From assembly GCA_023055355.1 (NCBI GenBank), contig JALJCS010000015.1, forward strand, positions 15,792,501 to 15,856,500: 64,000 nt of DNA. Reading direction: 5' to 3'. The notes under the pieces were generated by a model. The model did not search any database and was not told the origin of the DNA. It saw only the letters and a list, made by a program, of their open reading frames with translations. This stretch comes from Agelaius tricolor (Eukaryota; Chordata; Aves; Passeriformes; Icteridae). Made by a program: the position numbers and the translations under genes. Shown in pieces: positions 63,701 to 64,000 of this stretch (its first letter is position 1; every line of letters starts with the position of its first letter).

Positions 63701-64000
63701 TAATTTGTCTCTAAATTTACATATTAATAATTTACATAGTTATTGCAAAGCCTGCTATTTAAAATCTTGATAGTGACAGCAGCATACCATGTTTCTGTTG
63801 ACTCTGATCTGTGGAGTGGTTCTTTACATAAATGAAATTATAAGCCTGGAGAAGCTTTTATTCCTTTTATTTTGCTTTGTTTGTTGTTTTTTTTTTTTTT
63901 TCCCCTGTCTTTTGCTTCTTTTAAACTGCATAAGGTGGATAACTCTTTCAAAGAGCAGAAATAGTTAAATTAGGTAAGTTCATTAGACCTTCCTCTATCA
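63701..64000. other. AT-rich non-coding DNA with T15 run
   Basis: The sequence returns to AT-rich composition, with 15 T at 63887-63901 followed by CCCC. No gene recognised. Confidence 0.6.

Noticed and set aside
1..64000. tRNA, U6, 5S or conserved microRNA genes
   Set aside because: I looked for B-box GGTTCGAATC-type words, U6 landmarks and well-known miRNA seeds with hairpins and found no convincing match. Partial similarities, such as at 17230 and 26066, did not extend.

Overview
This window is vertebrate nuclear DNA, most likely from a bird and probably a songbird. The evidence is the transposon content. Fragments of CR1 (the dominant avian LINE) occur six times, several of them carrying the CR1 3' end or the conserved tail of its ORF2. 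One solo LTR at about 40.7-41.2 kb is of a type I associate with passerine endogenous retroviruses. The rest is AT-rich, CpG-poor single-copy DNA with short homopolymers and microsatellites. I saw no bacterial gene organisation, no operons and no Shine-Dalgarno-led ORFs. The species assignment is inference; the CR1 calls are direct pattern recognition.

I could not recognise any protein-coding gene. The open reading frames are mostly 60-100 codons, with extremes of 112-150 codons outside and 252 codons inside a GC-rich repeat. That is about what chance gives in 64 kb, or is explained by transposon tails and repeat composition. The window is therefore best read as an intergenic gene desert or the interior of a very long intron. 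Small exons cannot be excluded by eye.

Layout: 1-15.5 kb is AT-rich unique sequence with two CR1 fragments (about 2.0-2.2 and 13.66-13.73 kb) and a G-rich patch with a textbook G-quadruplex motif at 4.28 kb. At 15.57 kb there is a CR1 3' end, then about 15 kb with almost no identifiable element. From 30.5 to 35.2 kb there are a long pyrimidine tract ending in T27, a CR1 3' end (32.5 kb), an ancient MIR-like core-SINE (33.2 kb), small tandem duplications and a compound AT/AC microsatellite. From 39.5 to 41.2 kb there are a CR1 ORF2 tail and the solo LTR. At 44.85-45.66 kb an isolated CpG island runs directly into a degenerate 12/15/18-bp minisatellite of about 26 units, the most unusual feature here. 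From 46 to 59 kb the sequence is again AT-rich, with a poly(A)22 tract at 51.93 kb. At 59.5 kb a longer CR1 fragment lies just before a somewhat GC-richer block (61.4-63.7 kb) without recognisable genes.

No genes act together here, so no pathway or novel system can be claimed. The items most worth a second look are the CpG island plus minisatellite, the MIR-like element as a possible exapted regulatory sequence, and two candidate retroposition scars (30.66 and 51.93 kb).
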